Origin: Brevundimonas albigilva
GTDB lineage: Bacteria > Pseudomonadota > Alphaproteobacteria > Caulobacterales > Caulobacteraceae
Assembly (NCBI RefSeq): GCF_023503965.1
Contig: NZ_CP097298.1
Location: forward strand, 1,009,001 to 1,073,000
DNA: 64,000 nucleotides
Direction of reading: 5' to 3'
Made by a program: the position numbers and the translations under genes. The notes below the pieces were generated by a model, which was given only the letters and a program-made list of their open reading frames with translations, did not search any database and was not told the origin of the DNA. Of the stretch, positions 9,016 to 18,308 are shown piece after piece. Each line of letters opens with the position of its first letter. Within the stretch, counting starts at the first letter, position 1.

Positions 9016-10896
9016 ATGCGGCGCAATCGATTGAACAGCGGACTATGCGCGCTGGCGGCCCTGGCGACGGCCTGCGGCGCGACGGCGACCCAGGCTCAGG
9101 TTCCCGCTCAGCCTCGCGCGCCCGTTCAGGCCCAGGCCGTCGGCGACCCGGTCGCCGCCCTTCGCCAGCGTCCGCCGCAGGACGAGGTGATCTATTTTCT
9201 CCTGCCCGACCGTTTCGCCAATGGCGATCCGTCCAACGACCACGGCGGCTATGCGCCCGAGCGACTGGTCAGCGGCTTCGACCCCTCGGACACCGACTTC
9301 TACCACGGCGGCGATCTGGCCGGCCTGACCCGACGGCTGGACTACATCCAGGGCCTGGGCGCGACCGCCGTCTGGCTGGCCCCGATCTTCAAGAACAAGC
9401 CGGTGCAGAGCCACGGAAACTACACCGGCGCGGCGCACCACGGCTATTGGATCACGGACTTCACCGCGGTCGATCCGCACTTCGGCGACGAGGCGGCGAT
9501 GCGCGCCCTGGTCGACGCCGCCCATGCGCGAGGCATGAAGGTCTATCTGGACATCGTCGCCAACCACACCGCCGACGTCATCCAGTATCGCGAATGCCCC
9601 GAGGGCCGCTGCGCCTATCGCAGCCGCGCCGACTATCCCTACACCCGACGGGGCGGCGTGGACGGGGCGCCGATCAACGAGGGCTTCGACGGCCGCGACT
9701 TCTCGCGCCTGACCCGCCCGGACTACGCCTACACCCCCTACGTCCCGGCGGGCGAGGAGAACGCCAAGGTTCCGGCTTGGCTGAACGACCCGATCCACTA
9801 CCATAACCGGGGCGAAAGCACCTTCGCGGGCGAGAGCGGCCTGGACGGCGACTTCGCCGGCCTGGACGACCTGCTGACCGAGGATCCCGTGGTCGTCCAG
9901 GGCATGATCGACGTCTTCGGCGGCTGGATCGACAAATACGGCGTCGACGGCTTCCGCATCGACACCGCCCGCCACGTGAACCCGGAGTTCTGGCAGGCCT
10001 TCATTCCCGCCATGCTGGCGCGGGCCGAGGCGAAGGGCATTCCCAACTTCCACATCTTCGGCGAGGTCTATGATCCCGATCCGGCGGTGACGGCCCGGTT
10101 CACGCGGGTCGACGACTATCCCGCCGTGCTGGACTTCCCCTTCCAGAAGCAGGCGACCGACTTCGCCGCCGGCAAGACGGGCGGCGACGCCCTGGCCAAG
10201 CTGTTCGACGCAGACGCCCTCTACGCCAAGGGGGCCGACACCGCCGCCATCCTGCCGACCTTCCTGGGCAATCACGACATGGGCCGCGTCGGCTTCTTAG
10301 TGAAACAGGCCAATCCGGACGCCGACGACGCCGAACTGCTGGCGCGGATCAAGCTGGCCCATGCCCTGATGATGTTCAGCCGGGGCGTGCCGACCCTCTA
10401 TTATGGCGACGAGCAGGGCTTCGCCGGCGCGGGCGGGTACGGCAATTCGCGCCAGGACATGTGGGACAGCCAGACGCCGGTCTATCGCGACACGACGCCC
10501 ATCGGCGGTCGCCAGCCCGCCTATTCCACCCAGGCGCCGCTGTACCGCGCCATCGCCGAGATGGCCCGCATCCGCGCCGCCGAACCCGCCCTGCGACGCG
10601 GCCGCCAGGTGGTGCGCGCCTACGGCGACGCGCCCGGCCTGTTCGCCCTGTCGCGCCTGGACGACGCCGGCGCCGAGATCCTGGTCCTGTTCAACAGTTC
10701 GACCGCGCCCGTCACGGCCCAGGTCGAGGTGGAGCCGACCTCGCTTCGGTGGCAGGCTCTGCGCGGCGACTGCGCGCCCGAATCCTCGGCGCCGGCCAGC
10801 GTCTCCGTCAGCGTCCCCCCCTCGATTACCTCGTCTGCAAGAGCGTGCCGTGACCGCCCAGCCCCTCGATTTGTCCACGGCCGCCGCCGCGCCTGA
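9016..10896 (+). CDS. Secreted GH13 alpha-amylase / cyclomaltodextrinase-like enzyme
   Basis: Retaining alpha-glucan hydrolase with an export signal (MRRNRLNSGLCALAALATAC...). The GH13 signatures are intact: DIVANHT (D179), GFRID with nucleophile D316, GEV with acid/base E350, and GNHD with D421. The barrel starts at about residue 55 (DEVIYFLLPDRFANGD); a C-terminal beta domain follows. As sequenced the frame runs to 10896 with an unrelated tail. One extra C in the seven-C run near 10816 would give an ending LDYLVCKSVP and a TGA at 10851-10853 that overlaps the next gene's GTG, the more likely natural end (about 612 aa). First gene of the rightward glucan operon. Confidence 0.9.
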   Translation: MRRNRLNSGLCALAALATACGATATQAQVPAQPRAPVQAQAVGDPVAALRQRPPQDEVIYFLLPDRFANGDPSNDHGGYAPERLVSGFDPSDTDFYHGGDLAGLTRRLDYIQGLGATAVWLAPIFKNKPVQSHGNYTGAAHHGYWITDFTAVDPHFGDEAAMRALVDAAHARGMKVYLDIVANHTADVIQYRECPEGRCAYRSRADYPYTRRGGVDGAPINEGFDGRDFSRLTRPDYAYTPYVPAGEENAKVPAWLNDPIHYHNRGESTFAGESGLDGDFAGLDDLLTEDPVVVQGMIDVFGGWIDKYGVDGFRIDTARHVNPEFWQAFIPAMLARAEAKGIPNFHIFGEVYDPDPAVTARFTRVDDYPAVLDFPFQKQATDFAAGKTGGDALAKLFDADALYAKGADTAAILPTFLGNHDMGRVGFLVKQANPDADDAELLARIKLAHALMMFSRGVPTLYYGDEQGFAGAGGYGNSRQDMWDSQTPVYRDTTPIGGRQPAYSTQAPLYRAIAEMARIRAAEPALRRGRQVVRAYGDAPGLFALSRLDDAGAEILVLFNSSTAPVTAQVEVEPTSLRWQALRGDCAPESSAPASVSVSVPPSITSSARACRDRPAPRFVHGRRRA

Positions 10897-12487
10897 CCTA
10901 GCGCACGAATGGTGGCGGGGCGCGGTCCTGTACCAGATCTATCCGCGCAGCTTCGCCGATTCGAACGACGACGGCGTCGGCGACCTGAAGGGCGTCGCCG
11001 ACCATCTGGATCACGTCGCGTCCCTGGGCGTCGACGGCGTCTGGCTGTCGCCCTTCTTCAAGTCGCCGATGAAGGACTTCGGCTACGACGTCTCGGACTA
11101 TTGCGACGTCGATCCGATCTTCGGGACCCTGGCCGATTTCGACGCCCTGGTCGCCCGCGCCCACGCGCTGGGCCTGAAGGTCGTCATCGATCAGGTGTTC
11201 TCGCATACGTCGGACGAACACCCGTGGTTCATCGACAGCCGCGCGTCGAAGACGGCCAGGCACGCCGACTGGTACGTCTGGGCCGACGCCAAGCCGGACG
11301 GCTCGCCGCCGTCGAACTGGCAGTCGGTGTTCGGCGGCCCGGCCTGGACGTGGGATGCGCGGCGCGGCCAGTACTACATGCACAACTTCCTGGCTTCGCA
11401 GCCCCAGCTGAACGTGCGCAACCCCGAGGTCCAGGACGCCCTGATCGCCGCCGCCCGCTTCTGGCTGGATCGGGGCGTGGACGGCTTCCGCCTAGACGCC
11501 ATCAACTTCGCCATCCACGACCCGAAGCTGACCGACAATCCGCCGATCAACGACGGCAAGAAGCGCACCCGGCCCTTCGACTTCCAAGACAAGATCCACA
11601 ACCAGAGCCAGCCGGAGATCATCGGCTTCCTGAACCGCATCCGGGCCCTGACCGACAGCTATGACGGCCGCTTCACCGTGGCCGAGGTCGGCGGCGACCA
11701 CGCCGATCGCGAGATGAAGGAATACACCGCCGGGTCCGACCGGCTGCATTCCGCCTACGGCTTCCTGTACCTCTACGCCGACACGCTGCGCAGCAAACTG
11801 ATCGGCCTGGGCGACGGCATGTGGCCGGATCGGCAGGGCGAGGGCTGGCCGTCCTGGACCTTCTCCAATCACGACGCCCCGCGCGCGGTGTCGCGTTGGG
11901 CGCAAGGCCGCGACGAAAAGGCCTTCGCCGAGATGGCCCTGCTGCTGCTGATGTGCCTGCGCGGCAATGTCTTCGTCTATCAGGGCGAGGAGCTGGGCCT
12001 GCCCCAGGCCGAGGTGCCGTTCGAGCGGCTGGTCGATCCGGAGGCCATCGCCAACTGGCCCCAGACCCTGGGCCGGGACGGCGCCCGCACGCCGATCCCC
12101 TGGACCGCATCAGCGCCCAACGCCGGCTTCTCCGCCGTCGAGCCCTGGTTGCCGGTCGACCCTCGGCACCTGAAGATGGCCGTCGACGCGCAGGAGGCCG
12201 ATCCCGAGGCGACCCTGCACGTGGCGCGCCGTCTGATCGCCCTGCGCCACGCCCATCCGGCCCTGCGCTACGGCGGGCTGGACCTGATCCAGGCCGCCGA
12301 TGTGCTGGTGTTCGAACGGTTCGAGCGCGCGGACGGCGGCGAGCGGCTGCTGTGCGTCTTCAACCTGGGCCATCAGCCTGTCGATTGGACCCCGCCCGCG
12401 GGCGCGCGCCGCATCGAGGCGGTCAACTGGAGCGAGGCCGACGGATCGAGGCTGGCGCCTCTAGCCGGCCTGTTGTTCGCGGTCTGA
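10850..12487 (+). CDS. GH13 alpha-glucosidase (oligo-1,6/alpha-1,4-glucosidase type)
   Basis: Hydrolyses short malto-oligosaccharides to glucose. 545 aa, no signal peptide, so probably cytoplasmic. The start opens with WWRGAVLYQIYPRSFADSNDDGVGDLKG, typical of the subfamily. Catalytic signatures: DQVFSHTS (region I), GFRLDAINF (nucleophile Asp), AEVGGD (acid/base Glu), FSNHD (region IV); ASQPQLNVRNPEV matches the QPDLN motif of alpha-1,4/1,6-glucosidases. The GTG start at 10850 is chosen because it overlaps the expected TGA of the upstream amylase (GTGA) and removes a long upstream extension without homology. It ends 8 bases from the convergent LacI gene. Confidence 0.92.
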   Translation: MTAQPLDLSTAAAAPDLAHEWWRGAVLYQIYPRSFADSNDDGVGDLKGVADHLDHVASLGVDGVWLSPFFKSPMKDFGYDVSDYCDVDPIFGTLADFDALVARAHALGLKVVIDQVFSHTSDEHPWFIDSRASKTARHADWYVWADAKPDGSPPSNWQSVFGGPAWTWDARRGQYYMHNFLASQPQLNVRNPEVQDALIAAARFWLDRGVDGFRLDAINFAIHDPKLTDNPPINDGKKRTRPFDFQDKIHNQSQPEIIGFLNRIRALTDSYDGRFTVAEVGGDHADREMKEYTAGSDRLHSAYGFLYLYADTLRSKLIGLGDGMWPDRQGEGWPSWTFSNHDAPRAVSRWAQGRDEKAFAEMALLLLMCLRGNVFVYQGEELGLPQAEVPFERLVDPEAIANWPQTLGRDGARTPIPWTASAPNAGFSAVEPWLPVDPRHLKMAVDAQEADPEATLHVARRLIALRHAHPALRYGGLDLIQAADVLVFERFERADGGERLLCVFNLGHQPVDWTPPAGARRIEAVNWSEADGSRLAPLAGLLFAV

Positions 12488-12495
12488 TGGCCGGA

Positions 12496-13509
12496 TCAGC
12501 CGCCGCAGGTCTCGCGAACGATCAGTTCGGTCGGAACGCGCTCGGAACGGCCGGCGGTCGCGCCGCCATGATCCAGCAGCTTGGAGACCATCAGCCGTCC
12601 GGCCTTCATCGTGTCCTGGGCGATGGTGGACAGGGCCGGGCGCGAATAGCGGCTGAACGGCACATTGTCGAAGCCGATGACCGACACCTGGCCGGGCACG
12701 TCGATCCCCGCGTGCAGCAGGGCGCGCACGGCGCCCAGGGCGATCTGGTCGGAGGCGGCGACCACGCCGTCGAAGGCGACGCCGCGCCGGATCAGGGCGT
12801 CGACCGACGCCTCGGCCGACTCCACCTCGAAGTGGGCGGGCACGATCAGCTCGGCGTCGACCGACAGCCCCGCCTGGCCCATTGCGTCCAGATAGCCCCG
12901 GTGGCGCTGCATGGCCTCGGGCGGGTCCAGGTCGCCCAGGAAGACGATGCGTTCGCGGCCCAGTCGCGCCAGATGCAGGGTCGCGCGCCGGCCGCCCGAG
13001 ATGTTGTCCGAGCCGATGGAGCAGTAGTCCTGTTCCGGCAGTTCGGCGCCCCAGACGACGAAGCGATGGTCGGCGTCCACCAGCCGGTTGAAGGCCGAAT
13101 GCAGGCTGGACTGACCCAGGAAGATCACGCCGTCCGCCCGGCTGGTGTTCAGCGCCGCCGACAGCTCCTCGTAGTTGGCCGGCGAGATATGGCTCATCAG
13201 CAGGTCGCAGCCGCGTTCGCGCGCCGCCTCGCCCACCCCGGCCAGAAGCTCCAGGAAGAAGGGATCCGAGAGGCGCCCTTCCCGCCCCTGAGGACGCGGC
13301 GTCACCAGGGCGATGGTCCCCTGCGCCCCGATCGGGCCGGCCGGCATATGGCGGCGGAAGGGGTAGTCGTGCTCCTTGGCCAGTTTCCAGATCAGCTGCT
13401 TGGTGCGGTCGTTGACGGCGGGATTGTCGTTCAGCGCCCTGGAAGCCGTGGCGATGGACACGCCGGCCAGGCGCGCGATGTCTTCCAGGCGGGTCGTCTT
13501 GCGGCTCAA
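12496..13509 (-). CDS. LacI-family repressor of the maltodextrin locus
   Basis: 337 aa. The N-terminal HTH and hinge (TRLEDIARLAGVSIATASRALN, residues 6-27, with AVNDRTKQLI after) is classic LacI; the remainder is a type-1 periplasmic-binding fold with VIGFDNVPFSRYSRPALSTIAQD near the C-terminus, the usual LacI/GalR inducer-pocket region. Divergent from the GH97 gene with TGCAAAT repeats between them, and convergent with the alpha-glucosidase. It probably represses the receptor, amylase and GH97 operons until a maltose-related inducer binds, as described for MalI of Caulobacter (from memory). Confidence 0.92.
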   Translation of the reverse strand: MSRKTTRLEDIARLAGVSIATASRALNDNPAVNDRTKQLIWKLAKEHDYPFRRHMPAGPIGAQGTIALVTPRPQGREGRLSDPFFLELLAGVGEAARERGCDLLMSHISPANYEELSAALNTSRADGVIFLGQSSLHSAFNRLVDADHRFVVWGAELPEQDYCSIGSDNISGGRRATLHLARLGRERIVFLGDLDPPEAMQRHRGYLDAMGQAGLSVDAELIVPAHFEVESAEASVDALIRRGVAFDGVVAASDQIALGAVRALLHAGIDVPGQVSVIGFDNVPFSRYSRPALSTIAQDTMKAGRLMVSKLLDHGGATAGRSERVPTELIVRETCGG

Positions 13510-13540
13510 GGTCGCGGATCCTCACGACAGCGTTTCGGCG

Positions 13541-13566
13541 CTGCAAATTTTTCTGCAAATATTTCA
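13541..13566. promoter_or_regulatory. Candidate LacI operator between the lacI-type and GH97 genes
   Basis: Two TGCAAAT copies start 12 bases apart (13542 and 13554), just over one helical turn, in an AT-rich patch within GC-rich surroundings. The half-site matches those at 8795 and 8957. Position between divergent starts suits autorepression plus control of GH97. Confidence 0.5.
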
Positions 13567-13613
13567 GCCACCGTTCGCGACGGTTGGCAAGAGGCGGCGT
13601 AACGGAGATTCCC

Positions 13614-15677
13614 ATGATGAAGCGCAGATCCTTCCTGGCCCTTGGCGGCGTCTCGATCCTGGCCTTCGGCGCCACCGGCGTCCGGGCCCAGACCACGCCC
13701 GCCCACGCCCGCGCCAGCTCGCCCGGCGGGATGCTGACGGTCGAGGCCTTCACCGACAACGACGGCCGCCCGATGTATTCGGTGATGCGCCAGGGCCGTC
13801 CGGTCGTCGCGCCGTCCAAGCTGGGCTTCCTGTTGACCGACGCCCCCGCCATCGAGCGCGGCCTGGCGATCACCGCCGGCCAGCCGGTCACGGTGGACGA
13901 GACCTGGGAGCAGCCCTGGGGCGAGCGCCGCGTCATCCGCAACCACTACAACGAATGGCGCGTGACCTATGCCGAGGCCGGCGGCCTGCAGCGCCGCGTG
14001 GACGTGGTCTTCCGCCTTTATGACGACGGCCTGGGCTTCCGCTATGAATTCCCGGACCAGCCGGCGTTGAAGACCGTCCGCATCGGTTCCGAGATCACCG
14101 AGTTCAACCTGGCCGAAAACGGCGAGGCCCTGTGGTGTCCGGCCTGGGAGTGGAACCGCGAGGAATACCTCTACAACCGCACGCCGGTCGACGCGATCGG
14201 CAGCGCCCAGACCCCGATGACGGTCAAGGGCCGGTCCGGCCTGCACGTCTCGATCCACGAGGCCGCCTGCGTCGACTACGCCGGCATGAACCTGCGCCGG
14301 TCGGAGGGCACGAACTTCCGCGCCCAGCTGACGCCCGGCCTGACCAATGCGGCCGTGGTTCGCCAGGCGCCGTTCAACACCCCGTGGCGCACGCTGCAGA
14401 TCGCCGACACCGGCGCGGGCCTGATCGATTCCAGCCTGATCCTGAACCTGAACGAGCCCAACAAGCTGGGCGACGTGTCTTGGTTCAAGCCGATGAAATA
14501 CGTCGGCGTCTGGTGGGAGATGCACCTGGAGTTGAAGACCTGGGGTTCCGGCCCCAAGCACGGCGCCACCACCGAGAACACGATCAAGCACATCGACTTC
14601 GCGGCCGAGCACGGCTTCGGCGGGGTGCTGGTGGAAGGCTGGAACAAGGGCTGGGACGGCCAGTGGTTCGCCAACGGCGCGGACTTCAGCTTCACCGAAC
14701 CCTATCCCGACTTCGACATCGAGGCGGTCTGCGCCCACGCCCGCGCCAAGGGCGTGCAGCTGATCGGCCACCACGAGACCGGCGGCAACGCCTTCCACTA
14801 CGAGCAGCAGCTGGAACCGGCGATGGCGCTGTACGAGCGGCTGGGCGTCCATTCGGTGAAGACCGGCTATGTCGCGGACGCGCAGGGCGCCCGTGTCGCC
14901 GGGCCCGACGGCCGGATGGTCATGGCCTGGCACGAGAGCCAGGCGATGGCCCAGCACCACATGAAGGTCGTCGAGGTCGGCGCCCGGCACAAGGTGGCGA
15001 TCAACGCCCACGAGCCGTTCAAGGACACGGGCCTGCGCCGGACCTATCCGAACATCATCAGCCGCGAGGGGCAGCGCGGCATGGAATATTCGGCCTGGGG
15101 CAATCCGTCGAACCCGCCCGAGCACGTCCCGAACCTGGTCTTCACCCGCCTGCTGGCCGGGCCGATGGACTACACGCCCGGCATCTTCGGCATGGAGACG
15201 CGCAGTCCGCAGGGCATCCAGACGACCTGGGCCAAGCAGCTGGCCTATTACGTCGTCATCTACAGCCCGATCCAGATGGCCGCCGACCTGCTGGTCAACT
15301 ACGAGGCCAATCCCGGCCCGTTCCAGTTCATCAAGGACGTGCCGGTGGACTGGGAAGAGAGCCGCACCCTGGCCGCCGAGATGGGCGACTACGTCGTCAT
15401 CGCCCGCAAGGAACGCGGCTCGGACATCTGGGCCCTGGGCGCCATCACCGACGAGAACCCCCGCGTCCTGACGGCGGACCTGGACTTCCTGGACGCCGGC
15501 CGCCGCTACCGCGCCGAAATCTACCGCGACGGCCCGGACGCCGACTACAAGGGCAAGCGCGAGGACATCGTCATCGAACAGCGCGAAGTCACCTCGGCTG
15601 ACACGCTCACCCTGGCCCTGGCCCCCGGCGGCGGCCAGGCCATCCGCTTCGTGCCGGTGGGGCGTCGCCGTCGATGA
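13614..15677 (+). CDS. GH97 alpha-glucosidase (SusB-like), exported
   Basis: Periplasmic exo-acting alpha-glucosidase. 687 aa from ATG 13614, preceded by GGAG at 6 bases. The N-terminus MMKRRSFLALGGVSILAFG has a twin-arginine-like signal ending VRAQ. An N-terminal beta-sandwich is followed by the TIM barrel with VGVWWEMHLELKTWG and FGGVLVEGWNKGWDG. The inverting-branch residues are all present: HHET (E388), NAHE (E467) and REGQRGMEY (E485), so it should act as an alpha-glucosidase and not as the retaining alpha-galactosidase branch, which lacks the paired base glutamates. First gene of a run with MFS, esterase and glucoamylase. Confidence 0.93.
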   Translation: MMKRRSFLALGGVSILAFGATGVRAQTTPAHARASSPGGMLTVEAFTDNDGRPMYSVMRQGRPVVAPSKLGFLLTDAPAIERGLAITAGQPVTVDETWEQPWGERRVIRNHYNEWRVTYAEAGGLQRRVDVVFRLYDDGLGFRYEFPDQPALKTVRIGSEITEFNLAENGEALWCPAWEWNREEYLYNRTPVDAIGSAQTPMTVKGRSGLHVSIHEAACVDYAGMNLRRSEGTNFRAQLTPGLTNAAVVRQAPFNTPWRTLQIADTGAGLIDSSLILNLNEPNKLGDVSWFKPMKYVGVWWEMHLELKTWGSGPKHGATTENTIKHIDFAAEHGFGGVLVEGWNKGWDGQWFANGADFSFTEPYPDFDIEAVCAHARAKGVQLIGHHETGGNAFHYEQQLEPAMALYERLGVHSVKTGYVADAQGARVAGPDGRMVMAWHESQAMAQHHMKVVEVGARHKVAINAHEPFKDTGLRRTYPNIISREGQRGMEYSAWGNPSNPPEHVPNLVFTRLLAGPMDYTPGIFGMETRSPQGIQTTWAKQLAYYVVIYSPIQMAADLLVNYEANPGPFQFIKDVPVDWEESRTLAAEMGDYVVIARKERGSDIWALGAITDENPRVLTADLDFLDAGRRYRAEIYRDGPDADYKGKREDIVIEQREVTSADTLTLALAPGGGQAIRFVPVGRRRR

Positions 15678-15688
15678 ACCGCCTCCTC

Positions 15689-15811
15689 CGTCATTCCAGG
15701 GCTTTGCGCAGCGAAGAACCCGGCACCCAGAACTGCGTCCCTGATGGGAGGGACAGAGTGGTGATGTCCTCCTGGCTTCCGGGTTCGGGCTTCGCCCGCC
15801 CCGGAATGACG
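15689..15811. repeat. Inverted-repeat element, type D
   Basis: Ends CGTCATTCC and GGAATGACG form an inverted repeat enclosing GC-rich imperfect arms (AACCCGG / CCGGGTT), about 123 bp in all. It fills the space between GH97 and the MFS gene. It differs in sequence from the GATCCTCCCC elements further right. It could fold into a long hairpin in the transcript. Confidence 0.7.
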
Positions 15812-15825
15812 AGGGTCATTTCGGC

Positions 15826-17358
15826 ATGAGCAGCGCGACGCCCGAACTGATCCACGCCCATCGCCCGCGCCTGTCCGGCCTGGCGATCTGGAACATGTGC
15901 GTCGGCTTCTTCGGCATTCAGATCGGCTTCGGCCTGCAGAACGCCAACACCAGCCGCATCTTCCAGACCCTGGGCGCCGAGGTCGACGCGCTGGCGATCC
16001 TGTGGATCGCCGCGCCCCTGACGGGCCTGCTGGTCCAGCCGATCATCGGCCATTTCAGCGACCGGACATGGACGCGGTTCGGGCGTCGCCGCCCCTATTT
16101 CATGGTCGGAGCGATCCTGACCACCCTGGCGCTGATCGCCATGCCCAACAGCCCCAGCCTGTGGTTCGCCGCGGCCATGCTGTGGATCATGGACGCCTCG
16201 ATCAACATCACCATGGAGCCGTTCCGCGCCTTCGTCGGCGACAACCTGCCGGAGGAACAGCGCACCGCCGGCTATGCGATGCAGAGCTTCTTCATCGGCG
16301 CGGGGGCGGTGTTCGCCTCGGTCCTGCCGTGGCTGCTGTCGAACGTCTTCGGGGTGGTCTCCACGGCCGAGGCGGGCGTCGTGCCGCTGTCGGTCAAGAT
16401 CGCCTTCTACGTCGGGGCGATCGGCCTGTTCGCCGCCGTGCTGTGGACGGTGCTGAGCACGCGGGAATACAGCCCCGAACAGATCGCCGCCTTCGAGCGC
16501 GCCCGCCTTGGCGGCGCCGCGCCCGTCGACGATGTCGCCGAACCGCCCGCCAAGTCGGTGCGCGGCTGGCTGGGCGCGGGCCTGGGCTGCGCCGTCGCCG
16601 GCCTGCTGGGTTTCGTCCTGATCGGCGCGCTGGATCTGGAGAAGGAGCTGCTGATCCTGGCCGGCTTCGTCGCCGGCTTCGGCCTGCTGATGATCGCGGT
16701 CGGCATGATGCAGCGGCGCGGCATGACCAACGCCGCCACCGAGATCCTGAACGACATCTTCCGCATGCCGGCGACCATGCGCGGCCTGGCCGTGGTCCAG
16801 TTCTTCAGCTGGTTCGCCCTGTTCGCGATGTGGATCTACGCCACCGCCGCCGTGACCAGCGTCCATTACGGAACCACCGACACCACTTCGGCCGCCTATG
16901 CCGAGGGCGCGGACTGGGTCGGGGTGCTGATGGGCGTCTATAACGGCGTCGCGGCGCTGGCCGCCTTCGCCCTGCCGGTCGTCGCCAAACGCATCGGCCG
17001 AAAGGCGACCCACGCGGTCATGCTGCTGCTGGGGGCCGTCGGCCTGTTCGGCGTCTTCGCCATTCGCGATCCGGGCCTGCTGTGGCTGCCGATGATCGGC
17101 GTCGGCTTCGCCTGGGCCTCGATCGTCTCCATGCCCTACGCCATCCTGTCGGCGGCGGTGCCGGACCGGAAGATGGGCGTCTATATGGGCGTCTTCAACA
17201 TCTTCATCGTCGTGCCCCAGCTGCTGGCGGCGACCGTCCTGGGCCTGATCCTGCGCAGCCTGTTCGACGGCCAGGCCATCTGGGCCCTGGTGCTGGGCGC
17301 CGTCTCCTTCGTGTTGGCCGCCATCAGCGCGCTTCTGGTCAGGGAGCACCGCGCATGA
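15826..17358 (+). CDS. MFS sugar/proton symporter, MalY/SUT (GPH-like) type
   Basis: 510 aa, 12 predicted membrane helices with a large central cytoplasmic loop (about residues 220-250). The opening WNMCVGFFGIQIGFGLQNANTSRIFQTLGA and the loop motif GHFSDRTWTRFGRRRPYF are typical of the sucrose/maltose symporter group that includes Caulobacter MalY (from memory). It should carry maltose or maltodextrins from periplasm to cytoplasm, where the GH13 glucosidase acts. The stop overlaps the esterase start (ATGA). Confidence 0.9.
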   Translation: MSSATPELIHAHRPRLSGLAIWNMCVGFFGIQIGFGLQNANTSRIFQTLGAEVDALAILWIAAPLTGLLVQPIIGHFSDRTWTRFGRRRPYFMVGAILTTLALIAMPNSPSLWFAAAMLWIMDASINITMEPFRAFVGDNLPEEQRTAGYAMQSFFIGAGAVFASVLPWLLSNVFGVVSTAEAGVVPLSVKIAFYVGAIGLFAAVLWTVLSTREYSPEQIAAFERARLGGAAPVDDVAEPPAKSVRGWLGAGLGCAVAGLLGFVLIGALDLEKELLILAGFVAGFGLLMIAVGMMQRRGMTNAATEILNDIFRMPATMRGLAVVQFFSWFALFAMWIYATAAVTSVHYGTTDTTSAAYAEGADWVGVLMGVYNGVAALAAFALPVVAKRIGRKATHAVMLLLGAVGLFGVFAIRDPGLLWLPMIGVGFAWASIVSMPYAILSAAVPDRKMGVYMGVFNIFIVVPQLLAATVLGLILRSLFDGQAIWALVLGAVSFVLAAISALLVREHRA

Positions 17359-18308
17359 ACCGCCGCACCCTGCTGGCCCTGACCGCCGCCCTGCCCTTCG
17401 CCGGCGCGGCGCGGGCCGAGACGCCGACGGCCGGCCGGCTGGTGCTGCACGAGGCGATGGCCTCCGCACACGCCAAGGCCCGCAACGTCTCGGTCTGGCT
17501 GCCGCCCGGCTACGATGCGTCCGACGACCGCTATCCCGTGCTCTACATGCACGACGGCCAGAACCTGTTCGACGCGGCGACCGCCAACTTCGGCGAATGG
17601 GGCGTGGACGAGCATCTGGACCGGCTGATCGCCGGCGGCCAGGTGCGCGCCCCCATCGTCGTCGGCGTCTGGAACACCGACCTGCGCCTGCGCGAATACC
17701 TGCCCAGCGACCTGATCGCGGCCCTGCCCGCCGACATGCGCGACGAGGTCCAGGCCATCTACGGCGGCCCGCCGCTGTCGGACGGCTATCTGCGCTTCCT
17801 GACCGACGAGCTGAAACCCTTCGTCGACCGGACCTATCGCACCCTGACCGGACCGCAGGACACGACGATCAGCGGCTCCAGCATGGGCGGGCTGATCTCG
17901 ATGCAGGCGGTGATGAAGCGGCCCGACGTCTTCTCGGCCGCCGCCTGCCTGTCGACCCACTGGCCGCTGAAGGTCCAGGGACTGGAGCCCGGCCCGGCGC
18001 TGGACGCCTGGCGCGAACGGCTGGTCACGGCCTGGACCGGCGTCATCGCCGCCGGCCTGCCGCCCGCCGGCGCGCACCGCTTCTACTTCGATCGCGGCGA
18101 CGAGACGCTGGATCAGTTCTACGGCCAGTTCCAGACGCGGATCGACCGCGTCTTCCGCGACGCCGGCTATGGCCCGGGCCGCTTCCAGAGCCTGCTGTTC
18201 CCCGGCGCCCAGCACAATGAAGCCTCGTGGAACGGCCGGCTGGACGTGCCGCTGACCTTCCTTCTTTCCCCCGCCCCACGCAAACCTCGTGAGGACCTGC
18301 ATGCGTAA
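17355..18308 (+). CDS. Exported alpha/beta-hydrolase (esterase D/IroE-like)
   Basis: 317 aa with a signal peptide MNRRTLLALTAALPFAGAARA. The fold is that of the esterase D family: VWLPPGYDASDDRYPVLYMHDGQNLFD, then nucleophile elbow GSSMG (Ser176) and a late His in GAQHNEASW. Translationally coupled to the MFS gene (ATGA overlap) and overlapping the glucoamylase start by 8 bases. Its place in an alpha-glucan operon suggests removal of acyl groups from substrates, but the sequence does not define the substrate; CE1-like and siderophore esterases share this fold. Confidence 0.85.
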   Translation: MNRRTLLALTAALPFAGAARAETPTAGRLVLHEAMASAHAKARNVSVWLPPGYDASDDRYPVLYMHDGQNLFDAATANFGEWGVDEHLDRLIAGGQVRAPIVVGVWNTDLRLREYLPSDLIAALPADMRDEVQAIYGGPPLSDGYLRFLTDELKPFVDRTYRTLTGPQDTTISGSSMGGLISMQAVMKRPDVFSAAACLSTHWPLKVQGLEPGPALDAWRERLVTAWTGVIAAGLPPAGAHRFYFDRGDETLDQFYGQFQTRIDRVFRDAGYGPGRFQSLLFPGAQHNEASWNGRLDVPLTFLLSPAPRKPREDLHA

